Positions 32,533 through 45,460 of a DNA stretch of 64,000 nucleotides are shown one piece after another (within the stretch, counting starts at the first letter, position 1; every line of letters starts with the position of its first letter). Under the pieces are notes generated by a model that saw only the letters and a program-made list of their open reading frames with translations, was not told the DNA's origin and did not search any database. Source of the stretch: Pseudomonadota bacterium (GTDB lineage Bacteria > Pseudomonadota > Alphaproteobacteria > Sphingomonadales > Sphingomonadaceae). Both the position numbers and the translations under genes were made by a program. The DNA is taken from assembly GCA_029779535.1 (NCBI GenBank), contig JAKPAG010000104.1:25025-89024 (forward strand). The letters are read 5' to 3'.

Positions 32533-32847
32533 GTGTACCAGCTGATCTTCCGCAACTGGAAATTCGCCCTGCTCTGGGCCATTGGGCTGACGGCCAGCGC
32601 AGCGGCCTTTCTTGAGCGCGGCGGCGGGCATGAACAGCTGGAAGCGAGCGCGCGGCAGATTCGCGCCCAGCACGAGCAGACCGCCGCTGCGCCGGCCCCG
32701 CCCGTGCCGCAAGCCACAGAGCGGTTGGATCCGCTGCCCGAGGATGCCGTTAGCGACGAAGGCGATGGCCCGCCCGAGGCGGAAGCCGTGAATGACCAGG
32801 CCGAAGCTCCCGATGAGGCAAGCCCGGCTTATACCAACCTGCACTGA
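32533..32847 (+). CDS. Small hypothetical membrane protein with acidic tail
   Basis: 104 residues from a GTG (YQLIFRNWKFALLWAIG). One membrane span is predicted at about 8-26, then a helix GGGHEQLEASARQIRAQHEQ and a Pro/Glu/Asp-rich disordered tail. The layout (RW or NW before the span, then H-E-Q-rich helix) resembles the preceding 64-residue protein, so the two may be distant paralogues. The last five codons lie inside the left arm of the MITE-like repeat, so the present C-terminus (TNLH) was probably supplied by the insertion. Function unknown. Confidence 0.6.
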   Translation: MYQLIFRNWKFALLWAIGLTASAAAFLERGGGHEQLEASARQIRAQHEQTAAAPAPPVPQATERLDPLPEDAVSDEGDGPPEAEAVNDQAEAPDEASPAYTNLH

Positions 32848-33092
32848 TCCTGACCCATGAGGACGGATTCTGGCGGTTCTCGGCAAGGAGCGTCCGAAGT
32901 GGTGATGTGGTTCATCATTACGAGGACGCGACGCAGTCCGAGGGCCGCCGGAATCCGCCTGCGGTTGCCATTTCCCGCCCGCTGGACTTCGTCGCAGCCT
33001 TGCCACGATGCCCCGCATCGCGGCTTCGCCTGCTTTTTGCCAGCGAACGGGAAATGGCAATCCTCATGGGTCAGGATCAGTGCAGGTTGGTA
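32832..33092. mobile_element. MITE-like element, 261 bp, with 32-bp perfect terminal inverted repeats
   Basis: The 32 bases at 32832-32863 (beginning TACCAACCTGCACTGATC) are repeated without mismatch as the reverse complement at 33061-33092. The arms begin and end with TA, the target duplicated by IS630/Tc1-mariner-type transposases. The internal ~197 bp has no credible gene, so the element would depend on a transposase elsewhere. A second inverted repeat is nested inside (32965-32985 and 33040-33060, two mismatches in 21). The right arm abuts the stop codon of the glycosyltransferase gene, and the left arm overlaps the end of the small membrane protein gene. The arms are too far apart for a normal terminator. 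The family assignment is an inference. Confidence 0.65.
32965..33060. repeat. Nested inverted repeat inside the MITE-like element
   Basis: TTGCCATTTCCCG at 32965-32977 recurs as its reverse complement at 33048-33060; beyond a 2-base mismatch the pairing continues with CGCTGG, giving 19 matches of 21. The right copy touches the right terminal arm, while the left copy lies about 100 bp inside the left one, so the element is not symmetric. Confidence 0.7.
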
Positions 33093-34334
33093 CTAGGCCG
33101 TCAGTTCGGCAATGCCGACTTCGACGCGGTCGATGATCGCGTCCTTCATCCAGCGTTCCTCTGCCCGCTGCCGGGCCGCCGCGCCAAAGGCCGCGCGCCG
33201 CGCGGGATCGGCGGCCAGCGCGGCGATTGCGGCGGCAAGCGCCGCGGCATCGCCCGGGGCAGTCAGTGTGCCGCAGCCATCGACCTCGTTGAACAGGCCC
33301 GTGCCGGGATCGGCGGTGGCGACCACGGGGCGGGCCGAGGCGAGCATGTTGGTCAGCTTGCTGGGCAGGACCAGATCGGCCGCGCCCGGGATCTGCGGCA
33401 GCAGGTGCAGGTCGGCCATGGTCAGCATCGCGCCCATTCGCTCGGCCGGTTGCAGGTCATGCAGCTGGATGTTGTCCAGCCCGGCGGCCAGCCGTTCCAG
33501 CTCGGCCCGGTTGGGCCCTTCGCCGCAGATCACGAAGCTGATGTCCTGCCGGTCCCGCAGCAGCCGGGCCGCCTCGACCAGGATTTCGATTCCCTGCTTG
33601 CGGGCGATATTGCCTGAATAGAGCGCCACGACCCGGTCGCCCAGGCCCCATTCGGCGCGGATCGCGCGGGCGCCATCGGGATCGGCGGCAAAGCGGGCGT
33701 CGGCCCAGTTGCGCACTTCGCGCACCCGCTCGGCCGCCACGCCCTTGTCGCGCAGCTTGGCGCACATCTGCGGGCTGATCGTAGTGACCCGGTCACCGCG
33801 CCGCAGCACCCAGCCTTCCAGCCAGCGCGCCAGCCGGGCGGGCAGGCCCTGCTCGCCCAGCAGGCCGGTGGCAAGCGCCGCTTCGACTTCGAAGTCCTGC
33901 ACGTGAATCCACAGCCTGGCCCCGGCCAGCCGCGCCGCCAGCCAGCCAGTCATCACGCTGAGCAGCGCCGGGGCGATGACCATCACCACCTGCGGGCGCT
34001 GCGCCTTGCCCCGCAGCGCGGCGCGCAGGGCAATGGGCAGCGCGGTGAGGGCAAAGCTGGCGAGATGGAGGATGCGCTTGAGGCCGCCCGGCTGGGCCGG
34101 GACATAGTGCGGGCAGCGCGTGATCGCCACGCCCTGTTCCTCGCCATGCTGCCAGCCGCCACCGGCAAAGGCCGGATAGACCCGCCACTGCGGATAATAC
34201 GGCTTGCCCGCGATGACCTGCACGCGGTGCCCGCGCTCGGCCAGGGCCTCGGCCAGCCCGGCGCTGTATGGACCGATCCCGACCGGCTCGGGCGCGTAGT
34301 TGAGCGTGAGCAGCAGGACGTTGGCAGGGGTCAT
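33093..34334 (-). CDS. Glycosyltransferase family 4, WcaI-like
   Basis: 413 residues. The N-terminus VLLLTLNYAPEPVGIGPYS with GLAEALAERGHRVQVIAGKP is the WcaI signature (colanic-acid-type glycosyltransferase). The C-terminal GT-B donor site has ALYSGNIARKQGIEILVEAA, FVICGEGPNRAELERLA, LLPQIPGAADLVLPSKL, and the Glu-containing FNEVDGCGTL. It would transfer a sugar (fucose in WcaI, unknown here) to a lipid-linked intermediate on the cytoplasmic face. Its start overlaps the nucleotidyltransferase stop by 4 bp. The MITE-like element borders its 3' end. Confidence 0.88.
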   Translation of the reverse strand: MTPANVLLLTLNYAPEPVGIGPYSAGLAEALAERGHRVQVIAGKPYYPQWRVYPAFAGGGWQHGEEQGVAITRCPHYVPAQPGGLKRILHLASFALTALPIALRAALRGKAQRPQVVMVIAPALLSVMTGWLAARLAGARLWIHVQDFEVEAALATGLLGEQGLPARLARWLEGWVLRRGDRVTTISPQMCAKLRDKGVAAERVREVRNWADARFAADPDGARAIRAEWGLGDRVVALYSGNIARKQGIEILVEAARLLRDRQDISFVICGEGPNRAELERLAAGLDNIQLHDLQPAERMGAMLTMADLHLLPQIPGAADLVLPSKLTNMLASARPVVATADPGTGLFNEVDGCGTLTAPGDAAALAAAIAALAADPARRAAFGAAARQRAEERWMKDAIIDRVEVGIAELTA

Positions 34335-35506
34335 CGATCAAGCCATTTGCTGAGCTGCGCCAGTTGCCGCGATTGGCGCCGCACGGCGGGATCGGACAGG
34401 TCGGACAGCGTCCGCGCCAGGCGGCTGCGGGCCCAGGCCAGATAGCCGCCATCGCTGGTGCTGTCGCGGTGGTGGACATGGCCCGCCCCGGTTGACACGC
34501 GGCGGGTGATGCGCGGCCACAAACCTTTGAGGCCGATGGTCAGCCCCGAGGCCGCCAGGCCCGCGCTGTAGCGGGTGTCGAGGTTCTGGAGCATCAGTTC
34601 CTCGGCCGTGGCCAGCAGGTCTTCCGGCGTGGCCGGAACCGGGGCGGCCGAAAGGTCCAGCGCGGGCGGGGCGCAATAACGGTCGACCAGATCGAGCACG
34701 AGCCGCGCGCCGCCGGCCCAGCCCGCCGCCTGGCCGCGGCTCCAGAATGCCGGCCAATCCAGCGTCTCGCGTCCCAGCAGGAAGGCGATGTCGGGCAGCA
34801 GCAAGGGCCCGCAATCAAGCCGGTGGCTGTAGATCGCATGGATCACCAGGTGCGCCAGCATGTCCTCGGGCGCGGGATACAGCAGGCCCTGCTCGTCGCG
34901 GCGGGCGCGGGCGAACAGCCCGGCATCGTCGGGCGGCGGGCTGTAGTATTCGAGCCGGCCTTCGGGGAACCAGGCATGCAGGTGCAGCTCGATCGCGGTG
35001 CCGCGCGGTGCGAACAGCGGCGGCGGGCTCTTGTCCACCTGCACCAGTTGGTCCAGCGGCAGGTCGGGTTCGGCTGCAGGGACATAACCCGCCCGGCACA
35101 GCAGATCCCAGCCTTCCAGAAAGCGGTCTTCGGGCAGCAACAGGTCGATGTCGCGCAACGGGCGCTGGGCTGCTTCCGGATAGGCATGCCAGGCCAGCCA
35201 GCCACCCTTGAGCACCAGCGCAGGGATGTTCGCGGCATCGAGCAGGCGCACCGTTTCGCGCAGTTCGACCCGCTGGACCATGGCCAGCATCGCCGAAGCG
35301 CGGTGCGCGGCCTGCCAGGTATCGCGCAGCGCTACGGGAATGCGGCTGTCGTCGCGGTGGCGCGCATGGAGCAGGGGGCGCAGGCGGTGCGTGGCGGCCA
35401 TGGCGTCGATGGCGGCCCAGTCCGCCGCGTCGAGCCTGGCCAGATCGTCTACTCGCGCCGTGCCGACCAGCGCCAGCAGCGCACGGCAAAGCGCGGGACG
35501 ATCCAT
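34331..35506 (-). CDS. Uncharacterised nucleotidyltransferase family protein (NTP_transf_5)
   Basis: 391 residues of the PF14907-type family. The nucleotidyltransferase core is at about residues 85-150: ALVLKGGWLAWHAYPEAAQR, then RPLRDIDLLLPEDRF with the paired aspartates, and an AIELHLHAWF segment supplying the third acidic/His residue. The remaining two thirds is helical (LAHLVIHAIYSHRLDCGPLL). Family members occur in exopolysaccharide and exosortase loci, and the gene overlaps a glycosyltransferase start by 4 bp, which supports a polysaccharide-related role. It starts 11 bp after lptA, in the place where lptB is often found. Substrate unknown. Confidence 0.8.
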   Translation of the reverse strand: MDRPALCRALLALVGTARVDDLARLDAADWAAIDAMAATHRLRPLLHARHRDDSRIPVALRDTWQAAHRASAMLAMVQRVELRETVRLLDAANIPALVLKGGWLAWHAYPEAAQRPLRDIDLLLPEDRFLEGWDLLCRAGYVPAAEPDLPLDQLVQVDKSPPPLFAPRGTAIELHLHAWFPEGRLEYYSPPPDDAGLFARARRDEQGLLYPAPEDMLAHLVIHAIYSHRLDCGPLLLPDIAFLLGRETLDWPAFWSRGQAAGWAGGARLVLDLVDRYCAPPALDLSAAPVPATPEDLLATAEELMLQNLDTRYSAGLAASGLTIGLKGLWPRITRRVSTGAGHVHHRDSTSDGGYLAWARSRLARTLSDLSDPAVRRQSRQLAQLSKWLDR

Positions 35507-35517
35507 CCGGCCTGTCG

Positions 35518-36057
35518 TCAGTTGCTGCGCTTGGGAACCTGGAAGGTCCCCGAAACGCGGCCGGTCCCGCCGGGGGCGCCGCGGCCGTCGATGCTGGACA
35601 GGCCGCTCTTGAGGTCGATCACCAGCCGCCCGCCGTTCAGCGTGTCGCTGCCCCGGCGCAGGCCGATCCCGCCAGCCAAGGTGATGATCCGCTGGTTGAA
35701 GTCATAGATCGCCACGTCGCCGCGCGCGCTTTCGTTGCCGCGCGTCACCAGCACCCCGCCGGTCGCGTCGATCCGTTGGATCTTGAGCGAGCCTTCGTCG
35801 GTATAGGCCACCGTGGTGCGTTCGGCGCGCAGCCGCAGGTCGCCCTGCTGGATATCGACATTGCCCGAGAGGACCACGCGGTTCGCCTTGTCCTGCAACT
35901 CGATCCGGTCGGCGGCATAGCTGACCGGGGCGTCGCTGTTGTGCCCGCCAATCGCCTGGGCGCCGCCCTGGCTGACTGCCAGCAGGCCCATGGCGCCAAT
36001 CGCGAAACCGCCCAGCAGCGAACGGAAGGCAAGGGATTTGATTGAGCGTTCGGCCAT
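35518..36057 (-). CDS. lptA: LptA, periplasmic lipopolysaccharide transport bridge protein
   Basis: 179 residues from ATG 36057, which overlaps the lptC stop (TGATG); a GTG one codon upstream is also possible. An N-terminal signal peptide (LLGGFAIGAMGLLAVSQGGA, cleavage near 33) precedes an OstA/LptA beta-jellyroll with repeats such as YAADRIELQDKANRVVLSG, VDIQQGDLRLRAERTTVAY and DATGGVLVTRGNESARGD. Subunits stack into the bridge carrying lipopolysaccharide or related glycolipids to the outer membrane. The C-terminus has a Gly-rich tail (DGRGAPGGTGRVSG). Sphingomonads replace LPS largely with glycosphingolipids, so the cargo here may differ. Confidence 0.9.
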   Translation of the reverse strand: MAERSIKSLAFRSLLGGFAIGAMGLLAVSQGGAQAIGGHNSDAPVSYAADRIELQDKANRVVLSGNVDIQQGDLRLRAERTTVAYTDEGSLKIQRIDATGGVLVTRGNESARGDVAIYDFNQRIITLAGGIGLRRGSDTLNGGRLVIDLKSGLSSIDGRGAPGGTGRVSGTFQVPKRSN

Positions 36058-36701
36058 CACGGCATCCTGAGCTTGCCGGGCTGCATCAGCAGCCGCGCGT
36101 GTCCATCGAGCGTCACCGTGCGCTCGCCAAGATTGGCAATTATCCGGTCGGCGCTGAAAGTGCCAGCCGGAATGGCCCCGGTCACCCCGCCCCCGCCGGT
36201 CGCGATTCGGGCCTTGAGGTCGATCGCGACGTTCTGGGTGGTCATGCGGTAGCCGTCGGCGGCGGTGAACGTCACCGGGCCCTGCACGGTGACCAGTTCC
36301 TTGCTGTAGTCATAGATGCCGCCGGCTGCGGCGAGCTGGGCCGGGCCATCGGCCAGCTTGATCCGCGCGACCAGGTTCTGCATCCTGACTACTGGATCGG
36401 CTGCGCTGACCTGCACCGCGTTGCCGGCGGTCACGGTAAAGGGCCGCCCCTCACTGTCTTCGCCGCGGTACATGGCATCGGCCACGCGCAGGCGTTCGCT
36501 CACCGCCGCAACCTTGTTGCGATCGAGCAGGAAGCTGATTTCGCCGCGCGGGAACAGCGGGCCAACGATCATCAGCGCGGCGATCACCCCCACCGCGCCG
36601 GGCAGCCAGCGCGCCAGGAAGCGCACCGTGCGGTCATGCGAACCGCCGGGCGCTGCCCAGTGGCGGCGCTGGTCCCGAATCTGATCGGCGGCTTCGGTCA
36701 T
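36057..36701 (-). CDS. lptC: LptC, inner-membrane component of the Lpt export complex
   Basis: 214 residues. One membrane anchor at about 33-50 (WLPGAVGVIAALMIVGPLF) is followed by a periplasmic jellyroll domain: VAAVSERLRVADAMYRGEDS, FTVTAGNAVQVSAADPVV and RMTTQNVAIDLKARIATGGG. LptC accepts substrate from the LptB2FG transporter and passes it to LptA, encoded directly downstream with a 1-bp overlap. rnd lies 26 bp upstream. This rnd-lptC-lptA order is common in alphaproteobacteria and is usually followed by lptB, which is missing here. Confidence 0.9.
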   Translation of the reverse strand: MTEAADQIRDQRRHWAAPGGSHDRTVRFLARWLPGAVGVIAALMIVGPLFPRGEISFLLDRNKVAAVSERLRVADAMYRGEDSEGRPFTVTAGNAVQVSAADPVVRMQNLVARIKLADGPAQLAAAGGIYDYSKELVTVQGPVTFTAADGYRMTTQNVAIDLKARIATGGGGVTGAIPAGTFSADRIIANLGERTVTLDGHARLLMQPGKLRMP

Positions 36702-36727
36702 GCGCGCGGCGGTTTCAGCCCCGGGCC

Positions 36728-37348
36728 TCAGGCCTCGTGGCTGAAAATGTCCTTGTCCGGCCAGCCGATCAGATCGAGCCGGGCGCGGTGTGGGAGGAAA
36801 TCGAAGCAGGCCTGGGCCACTTCCATGCGCCCTTCGCGCTGCAGCCGCTGGATCAGGATGGTCTGCATCGCGTGAAGATAGCGCACGTCGGAGGCGGCAT
36901 ACTCGCGCTGCGCCTCGGACAGTTCGGCTCCGCCCCAGTCGCTCGACTGCTGCTGCTTGGACAGTTCCTTGCCGAGCAATTCGCGCACCAGGTCCTTGAG
37001 GCCGTGGCGGTCGGTATAGGTGCGCACCAGCTTGCTGGCGATCTTGGTGCAGAACACCGGCGCGGCGACCACGCCCATGTAATGCTCGATCGCGGCCAGA
37101 TCGAACCGCGCGAAGTGGTAGAGCTTGACCCGCGCCGGGTCAGCCAGCACCGCCTTGAGGTTGGGCGCGGCGTAATCCGAGCCCGGGTTGAACCGGACCA
37201 GGTGTTCATCGCCGCCGCCATCGGACAACTGGACCAGGCACAGCCGGTCGCGCGGGGTGATCAACCCCATGGTTTCGGTATCGACGGCGATCGGGCCCGG
37301 GGCAAGCACGCCTTCGGGGAGATCTTCTTCGTGGAGATAGACTGCCAT
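36728..37348 (-). CDS. rnd: Ribonuclease D / DEDD-type 3'-5' exonuclease
   Basis: 206 residues, the exonuclease domain only; the HRDC domains of E. coli RNase D are absent, as usual in alphaproteobacteria. DEDD residues: D and E in GPIAVDTETMGL, D in LYHFARFDLAAIEHYMG, and Y/D in REYAASDVRYLHAM. HGLKDLVRELLGKEL is the conserved helix. It trims the 3' ends of tRNA precursors and other structured RNAs. It is the first gene of the rnd-lptC-lptA run and is divergent from ung. Confidence 0.9.
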   Translation of the reverse strand: MAVYLHEEDLPEGVLAPGPIAVDTETMGLITPRDRLCLVQLSDGGGDEHLVRFNPGSDYAAPNLKAVLADPARVKLYHFARFDLAAIEHYMGVVAAPVFCTKIASKLVRTYTDRHGLKDLVRELLGKELSKQQQSSDWGGAELSEAQREYAASDVRYLHAMQTILIQRLQREGRMEVAQACFDFLPHRARLDLIGWPDKDIFSHEA

Positions 37349-37412
37349 ATGCCAAGGTGCTTAGGCTGATCCGCGGCGCTAGGAAAGAGCGCAATCGAGG
37401 GAGTCTTCACCC

Positions 37413-38105
37413 GTGTCCGGCAATGATGCAGTTCCCCCCAGCTGGCGCGAGGCGCTCGATCCCGTGCTGGCCACGCCCGAGGCGCGGCGGCTGGGCGGGT
37501 TCCTCAAGGCCGAGGAAGCGTCCGGGAAGGCGATCTATCCGCCGCGCGGCGTGCGCCTTGCGGCGCTCGACCTGACCCCGCTCGATGCGGTCAAGGTGGT
37601 GATTCTGGGGCAAGATCCCTATCACGGACCGGGGCAGGCGCATGGCCTCAGCTTTTCCGTCCAGCCGGGGGTGCGGGTGCCGCCCAGCCTGGTTAACATC
37701 TACAAGGAACTGCATGCCGACCTGGGCCTGCCGATCCCCGGGCACGGCAACCTGACCCGCTGGGCGGAGCAGGGCGTGCTGCTGCTCAACAATTCGCTGA
37801 CGGTCGAGGATGGCAAGCCCGCCTCGCACCAGGGCAAGGGCTGGGAAGCGATCACCGACGCGGTGGTCGCCGCCGTCGCCGCCAAGGCGGACCCTTGTGT
37901 GTTCCTGCTATGGGGCAGCCACGCCCGCAAGAAGGCCCGGAACGTGCCCGGCCTGGGGCCCGGCAGCCACCACCTCGTGCTGACCGCGCCGCATCCCAGC
38001 CCGCTGTCGGCCCATACCGGCTGGTTCGGTTGCCGCCACTTCAGCCAGGCCAACGCCTTCCTCGAAAGCCACGGGCGCGGCGCGGTGGATTGGCGGGTGG
38101 ACTAG
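37413..38105 (+). CDS. ung: Uracil-DNA glycosylase, family 1
   Basis: 230 residues from a GTG (MSGNDAVPPSWREAL). Family-1 motifs are complete: the water-activating Asp in VVILGQDPYHGPGQAHGL, the uracil-binding LLLNNSLTVEDGKPASH, CVFLLWGSHARKKA, and the minor-groove loop APHPSPLSAHTGWFG with the catalytic His. It removes uracil from DNA as the first step of base-excision repair. Length is normal (229 in E. coli). Its 3' end overlaps the convergent ATP-grasp gene by 4 bp. Confidence 0.96.
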   Translation: MSGNDAVPPSWREALDPVLATPEARRLGGFLKAEEASGKAIYPPRGVRLAALDLTPLDAVKVVILGQDPYHGPGQAHGLSFSVQPGVRVPPSLVNIYKELHADLGLPIPGHGNLTRWAEQGVLLLNNSLTVEDGKPASHQGKGWEAITDAVVAAVAAKADPCVFLLWGSHARKKARNVPGLGPGSHHLVLTAPHPSPLSAHTGWFGCRHFSQANAFLESHGRGAVDWRVD

Positions 38106-38989
38106 AGCCGAGCGAGGATGGCTTCGCCTAGCCGCTCGCCCAGCTGCGGGCCCTGGCGCGGATAAAGGTAGGGTTCGATCAGCTCCGCCTCGATCAGCGC
38201 CATCCGGCCATCAAGCCCGCGCACCATGTCGATCCGGGCGTAGAGCGGGGGCGCTTCGAACGGCAGCATGGCGATTACCGCTTCGGCCTGGGCCAGGTCG
38301 TCGGCATCGGGCGTCACGGCATGTTCGGTCCCGCCATAGAGCGACTGGATGCGGTAATCGCCCGGCACCGCGCGCTTCCACAGCGCGTGGCTGAACATGC
38401 CGGCGATGAAGATCAGGCTCAGTTCCCCTTCCTGCTGGATCGCGGGCAAGAACGGCTGGACCATCGCCGCATGGCCCATGCGCCAGCCTGCCAGCGCCGG
38501 ATCGCCGCGCACGAAATTGAACTGCCCGACCGCGCCCGCGCCAACGCGGCGCTTCACCACGACGCGGTCGCAGCCGAAATGGTCGAACGCGGCATGGATG
38601 TCGGCCTCTGCCGGATCGTCCGGCCACAGCGTCGGGATCGAGGGTGCACCGCGCTTGGCCAATTCGGCCAGATAGCCCTTGTCCGCGTTCCAGCGCACCA
38701 CCTCCGGCGGATTGCAGACATGCACTCCGGCAGCTGCCAGGTCTTCCAGCCGGGTCAGGAACTCTGCCGGATGGTCGGTATAGTCCCAGACCGTGCCGAG
38801 CACGGCCAGCTGGCACTTGGCCAATTTTTCCAGCGGCGCACGCCAGTCCAGTTCCAGCACTTCGGCGCGGCCAGCCAGCCCATCACGCAGCGCACCGACT
38901 TGCAGGTCATGCTCAAACGCGTCGGGCCGGCGGGTCGGCGATCCGGGCAGGGTGGCGGGGCAGGCGAGAAAGGCGATCCGGGGTGGCAT
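38102..38989 (-). CDS. ATP-grasp domain protein (glutathione synthetase-like)
   Basis: 295 residues. The N-terminal domain carries VLGTVWDYTDHPAEFLTRL and VHVCNPPEVVRWNADKGYL; the ATP-grasp part has DRVVVKRRVGAGAVGQFNF (Lys of the nucleotide-binding loop), MVQPFLPAIQQEGELSLIFI and the metal-binding end ALIEAELIEPYLYPRQG, with Glu residues. The family is related to glutathione synthetase/RimK-type ligases and is often annotated as a hypothetical ATP-grasp ligase (prokaryotic RimK-like or STM4014-like). It should join a carboxylate to an amine or thiol; substrates unknown. It is convergent with ung. Confidence 0.78.
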   Translation of the reverse strand: MPPRIAFLACPATLPGSPTRRPDAFEHDLQVGALRDGLAGRAEVLELDWRAPLEKLAKCQLAVLGTVWDYTDHPAEFLTRLEDLAAAGVHVCNPPEVVRWNADKGYLAELAKRGAPSIPTLWPDDPAEADIHAAFDHFGCDRVVVKRRVGAGAVGQFNFVRGDPALAGWRMGHAAMVQPFLPAIQQEGELSLIFIAGMFSHALWKRAVPGDYRIQSLYGGTEHAVTPDADDLAQAEAVIAMLPFEAPPLYARIDMVRGLDGRMALIEAELIEPYLYPRQGPQLGERLGEAILARL

Positions 38990-39037
38990 GGCTGCGCGGT
39001 AGCGCGGATGGGGCGCCGGGGCAAATCAGCCGGACCG

Positions 39038-39072
39038 AACGCAAACAAGGCGCCTTCCGTGGGGAAGACGCC
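39038..39072 (-). terminator. Intrinsic terminator after gltD
   Basis: On the minus strand a 10-bp stem with one G-U pair (39072-39063 with 39058-39049), loop CCAC, is followed by a T-rich TTGTTTGCG tract. It begins 28 bp after the gltD stop and should end the gltBD transcript. Confidence 0.72.
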
Positions 39073-39099
39073 CTGCCTTGTCTGTCTGGCGACGATGGT

Positions 39100-40536
39100 T
39101 CAGCGCGGCAGTTCGCTCACGCCCATCAGCGCTTCGTCCACCGCGCGGGCGCACTGGCGGCCTTCGCGGATCGCCCAGACGACCAGCGACTGGCCTCGGC
39201 GCATGTCCCCGCAGGCCCAGATCTTGGGATCGCTGGTCTGGTAGTTGATCACGTTGGCGGCCACGTTGCCGCGCGGGTCGAGCGCGACGCCGGCCTGGTC
39301 CAGCAGGCCCTGCTTGCGCGGACCGAGGAAGCCCATGGCGAGGAAGATCAGGTCCGCCTTCAGCGTGAATTCGCTGCCGGGGATTTCCTGCATCTTGCCG
39401 TTCACCCATTCGACGCGGACGCAGTCCAGCCCGGTGACCTGGCTGCCTTCGCCAACCACCCGCTTGGTCAGGATCGCCCAGTCGCGCTCGCAGCCTTCTT
39501 CGTGGCTGGTGCTGGTGCGCAGCTTCATGGGCCAGTTCGGCCAGGTCAGCGCCTTGTCTTCCTTTTCCGGCGGCTTGGGCATGATTTCGATCTGGGTGAC
39601 CGAAGCCGCGCCCTGGCGGATCGAGGTCCCGACGCAGTCCGAGCCGGTATCGCCGCCGCCGATCACGACCACGTGCTTGCCCGTGGCGAGCAACGAGCCG
39701 CGCGGCGCGGCGCGCAGTTCCTCGTCGCCAGCATTGCGCTTGTTCTGCTGGGTCAGGAATTCCATCGCGAAGCGCACGCCCGGCAGCTCGAAACCGGGGA
39801 TGTCGAGCGGACGGGGATCTTCCGCGCCGCCCGACAGGACGATCGCGTCGAAGTTTTCCTTCAGCGATTTAACCGAAATAGTAACGCCAACTTCGGTCGA
39901 GGTGCGGAACTGGACGCCTTCGGCTTCCATCTGCACGATCCGGCGGTTGATCAGGTGCTTTTCCAGCTTGAAGTCGGGAATGCCGTAGCGCAGCAGCCCG
40001 CCCACCCGGTCGTTCTTTTCGAACAGCGTCACCGAATGCCCGGCGCGCGCCAGTTGCTGGGCGGCGGCCATGCCGGCCGGACCAGAGCCGACCACCGCAA
40101 CCGACTTGCCGGTGCGCTTGGCGGGGATCTGCGGGACGATCCAGCCTTCCTGCCAGCCCTTGTCGACGATCGCGCATTCGATGCTCTTGATCGTAACCGG
40201 CTGGTCCACGATGTTCAGCGTGCAGCTCGCCTCGCACGGGGCGGGGCAGATGCGGCCGGTAAATTCGGGGAAGTTGTTGGTGGAGTGCAGCACTTCCAGC
40301 GCGCCCTGCCAGTTCCCTTCATAGGTCAGGTGGTTCCAGTCCGGGATGATGTTGTTCACCGGACAGCCGTTGTGACAATAGGGGATGCCGCAGTTCATGC
40401 AGCGGCTGGCCTGCGCCTTGAGCTCGCCTTCCTGATGCGGGATGACGAACTCGTTGTAGTGCTTCACCCGCTCCTGTGCGTCAGCATAGGTGCGGTCCTT
40501 GCGGTCAAGCTCGAGAAAGCCGGTTTCCTTGCCCAT
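39100..40536 (-). CDS. gltD: Glutamate synthase (NADPH) small subunit
   Basis: 478 residues. The N-terminal domain has the 4Fe-4S cysteines in [20 protein letters not shown] and [12 protein letters not shown], followed by an FAD Rossmann motif [18 protein letters not shown] and the NADPH-binding [16 protein letters not shown]. The end [18 protein letters not shown] is the second FAD-contact block. It transfers electrons from NADPH to the large subunit, which makes two glutamates from glutamine and 2-oxoglutarate. It lies 17 bp downstream of gltB with an AGGG site, and the terminator at 39072 closes the operon. Confidence 0.95.
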   Translation of the reverse strand: MGKETGFLELDRKDRTYADAQERVKHYNEFVIPHQEGELKAQASRCMNCGIPYCHNGCPVNNIIPDWNHLTYEGNWQGALEVLHSTNNFPEFTGRICPAPCEASCTLNIVDQPVTIKSIECAIVDKGWQEGWIVPQIPAKRTGKSVAVVGSGPAGMAAAQQLARAGHSVTLFEKNDRVGGLLRYGIPDFKLEKHLINRRIVQMEAEGVQFRTSTEVGVTISVKSLKENFDAIVLSGGAEDPRPLDIPGFELPGVRFAMEFLTQQNKRNAGDEELRAAPRGSLLATGKHVVVIGGGDTGSDCVGTSIRQGAASVTQIEIMPKPPEKEDKALTWPNWPMKLRTSTSHEEGCERDWAILTKRVVGEGSQVTGLDCVRVEWVNGKMQEIPGSEFTLKADLIFLAMGFLGPRKQGLLDQAGVALDPRGNVAANVINYQTSDPKIWACGDMRRGQSLVVWAIREGRQCARAVDEALMGVSELPR

Positions 40537-40553
40537 GGTATCGTAACCCTATC

Positions 40554-45194
<4,641 letters not shown>

Positions 45195-45357
45195 CGATTA
45201 ACCATCCTGTCTGTGCCGCCGGACATCTTGATTCGCCGCGCAAAAGCGCGTGAATCGCTGATTTCCAGCAATTAAGCGCAATCAGCCCTGCCGCAAAAAG
45301 CAGCGAAAGTTGCGCCAAGCTCCCCCATGACGACACGATGCTGTTTTTGCAACTGCG

Positions 45358-45395
45358 AAAAGACCAAGAACCGCTCGGGCTGGCCCAAGCGGTTC
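45358..45395 (-). terminator. Intrinsic terminator upstream of gltB
   Basis: Read on the minus strand, GAACCGCT (45395-45388) pairs with AGCGGTTC (45375-45368), the loop itself holding a GGGC/GCCC pair. A TTGGTCTTTT tract follows. It ends the transcript of the 733-residue membrane protein gene and insulates gltB. The remaining 160 bp before gltB shows no clear sigma70 promoter. Confidence 0.75.
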
Positions 45396-45460
45396 ATTGA
45401 ATAGGTCTTCAGGGTAGGGAATTGGCCCCATCCAGTCCAGTCCGGCCCGGCCGGACCGGG

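Noticed and set aside
32857..33096. A 79-codon plus-strand frame filling the MITE-like element
   Set aside because: It covers the inverted repeats themselves, has no family, and its end lies inside the right arm. No transposase motif is seen.
45302..45317. Sigma54-like GG-N10-GC element upstream of gltB on the minus strand
   Set aside because: Two mismatches from consensus (TGGCGC and TCGC) and no sign of NtrC sites; one such match is expected by chance in this much GC-rich sequence.
45440..45456. 7-bp GTCCGGC/GCCGGAC hairpin just after the 733-residue protein gene
   Set aside because: No T-tract on either strand; the hairpin at 45368-45395 with its T-rich tail is the better terminator.
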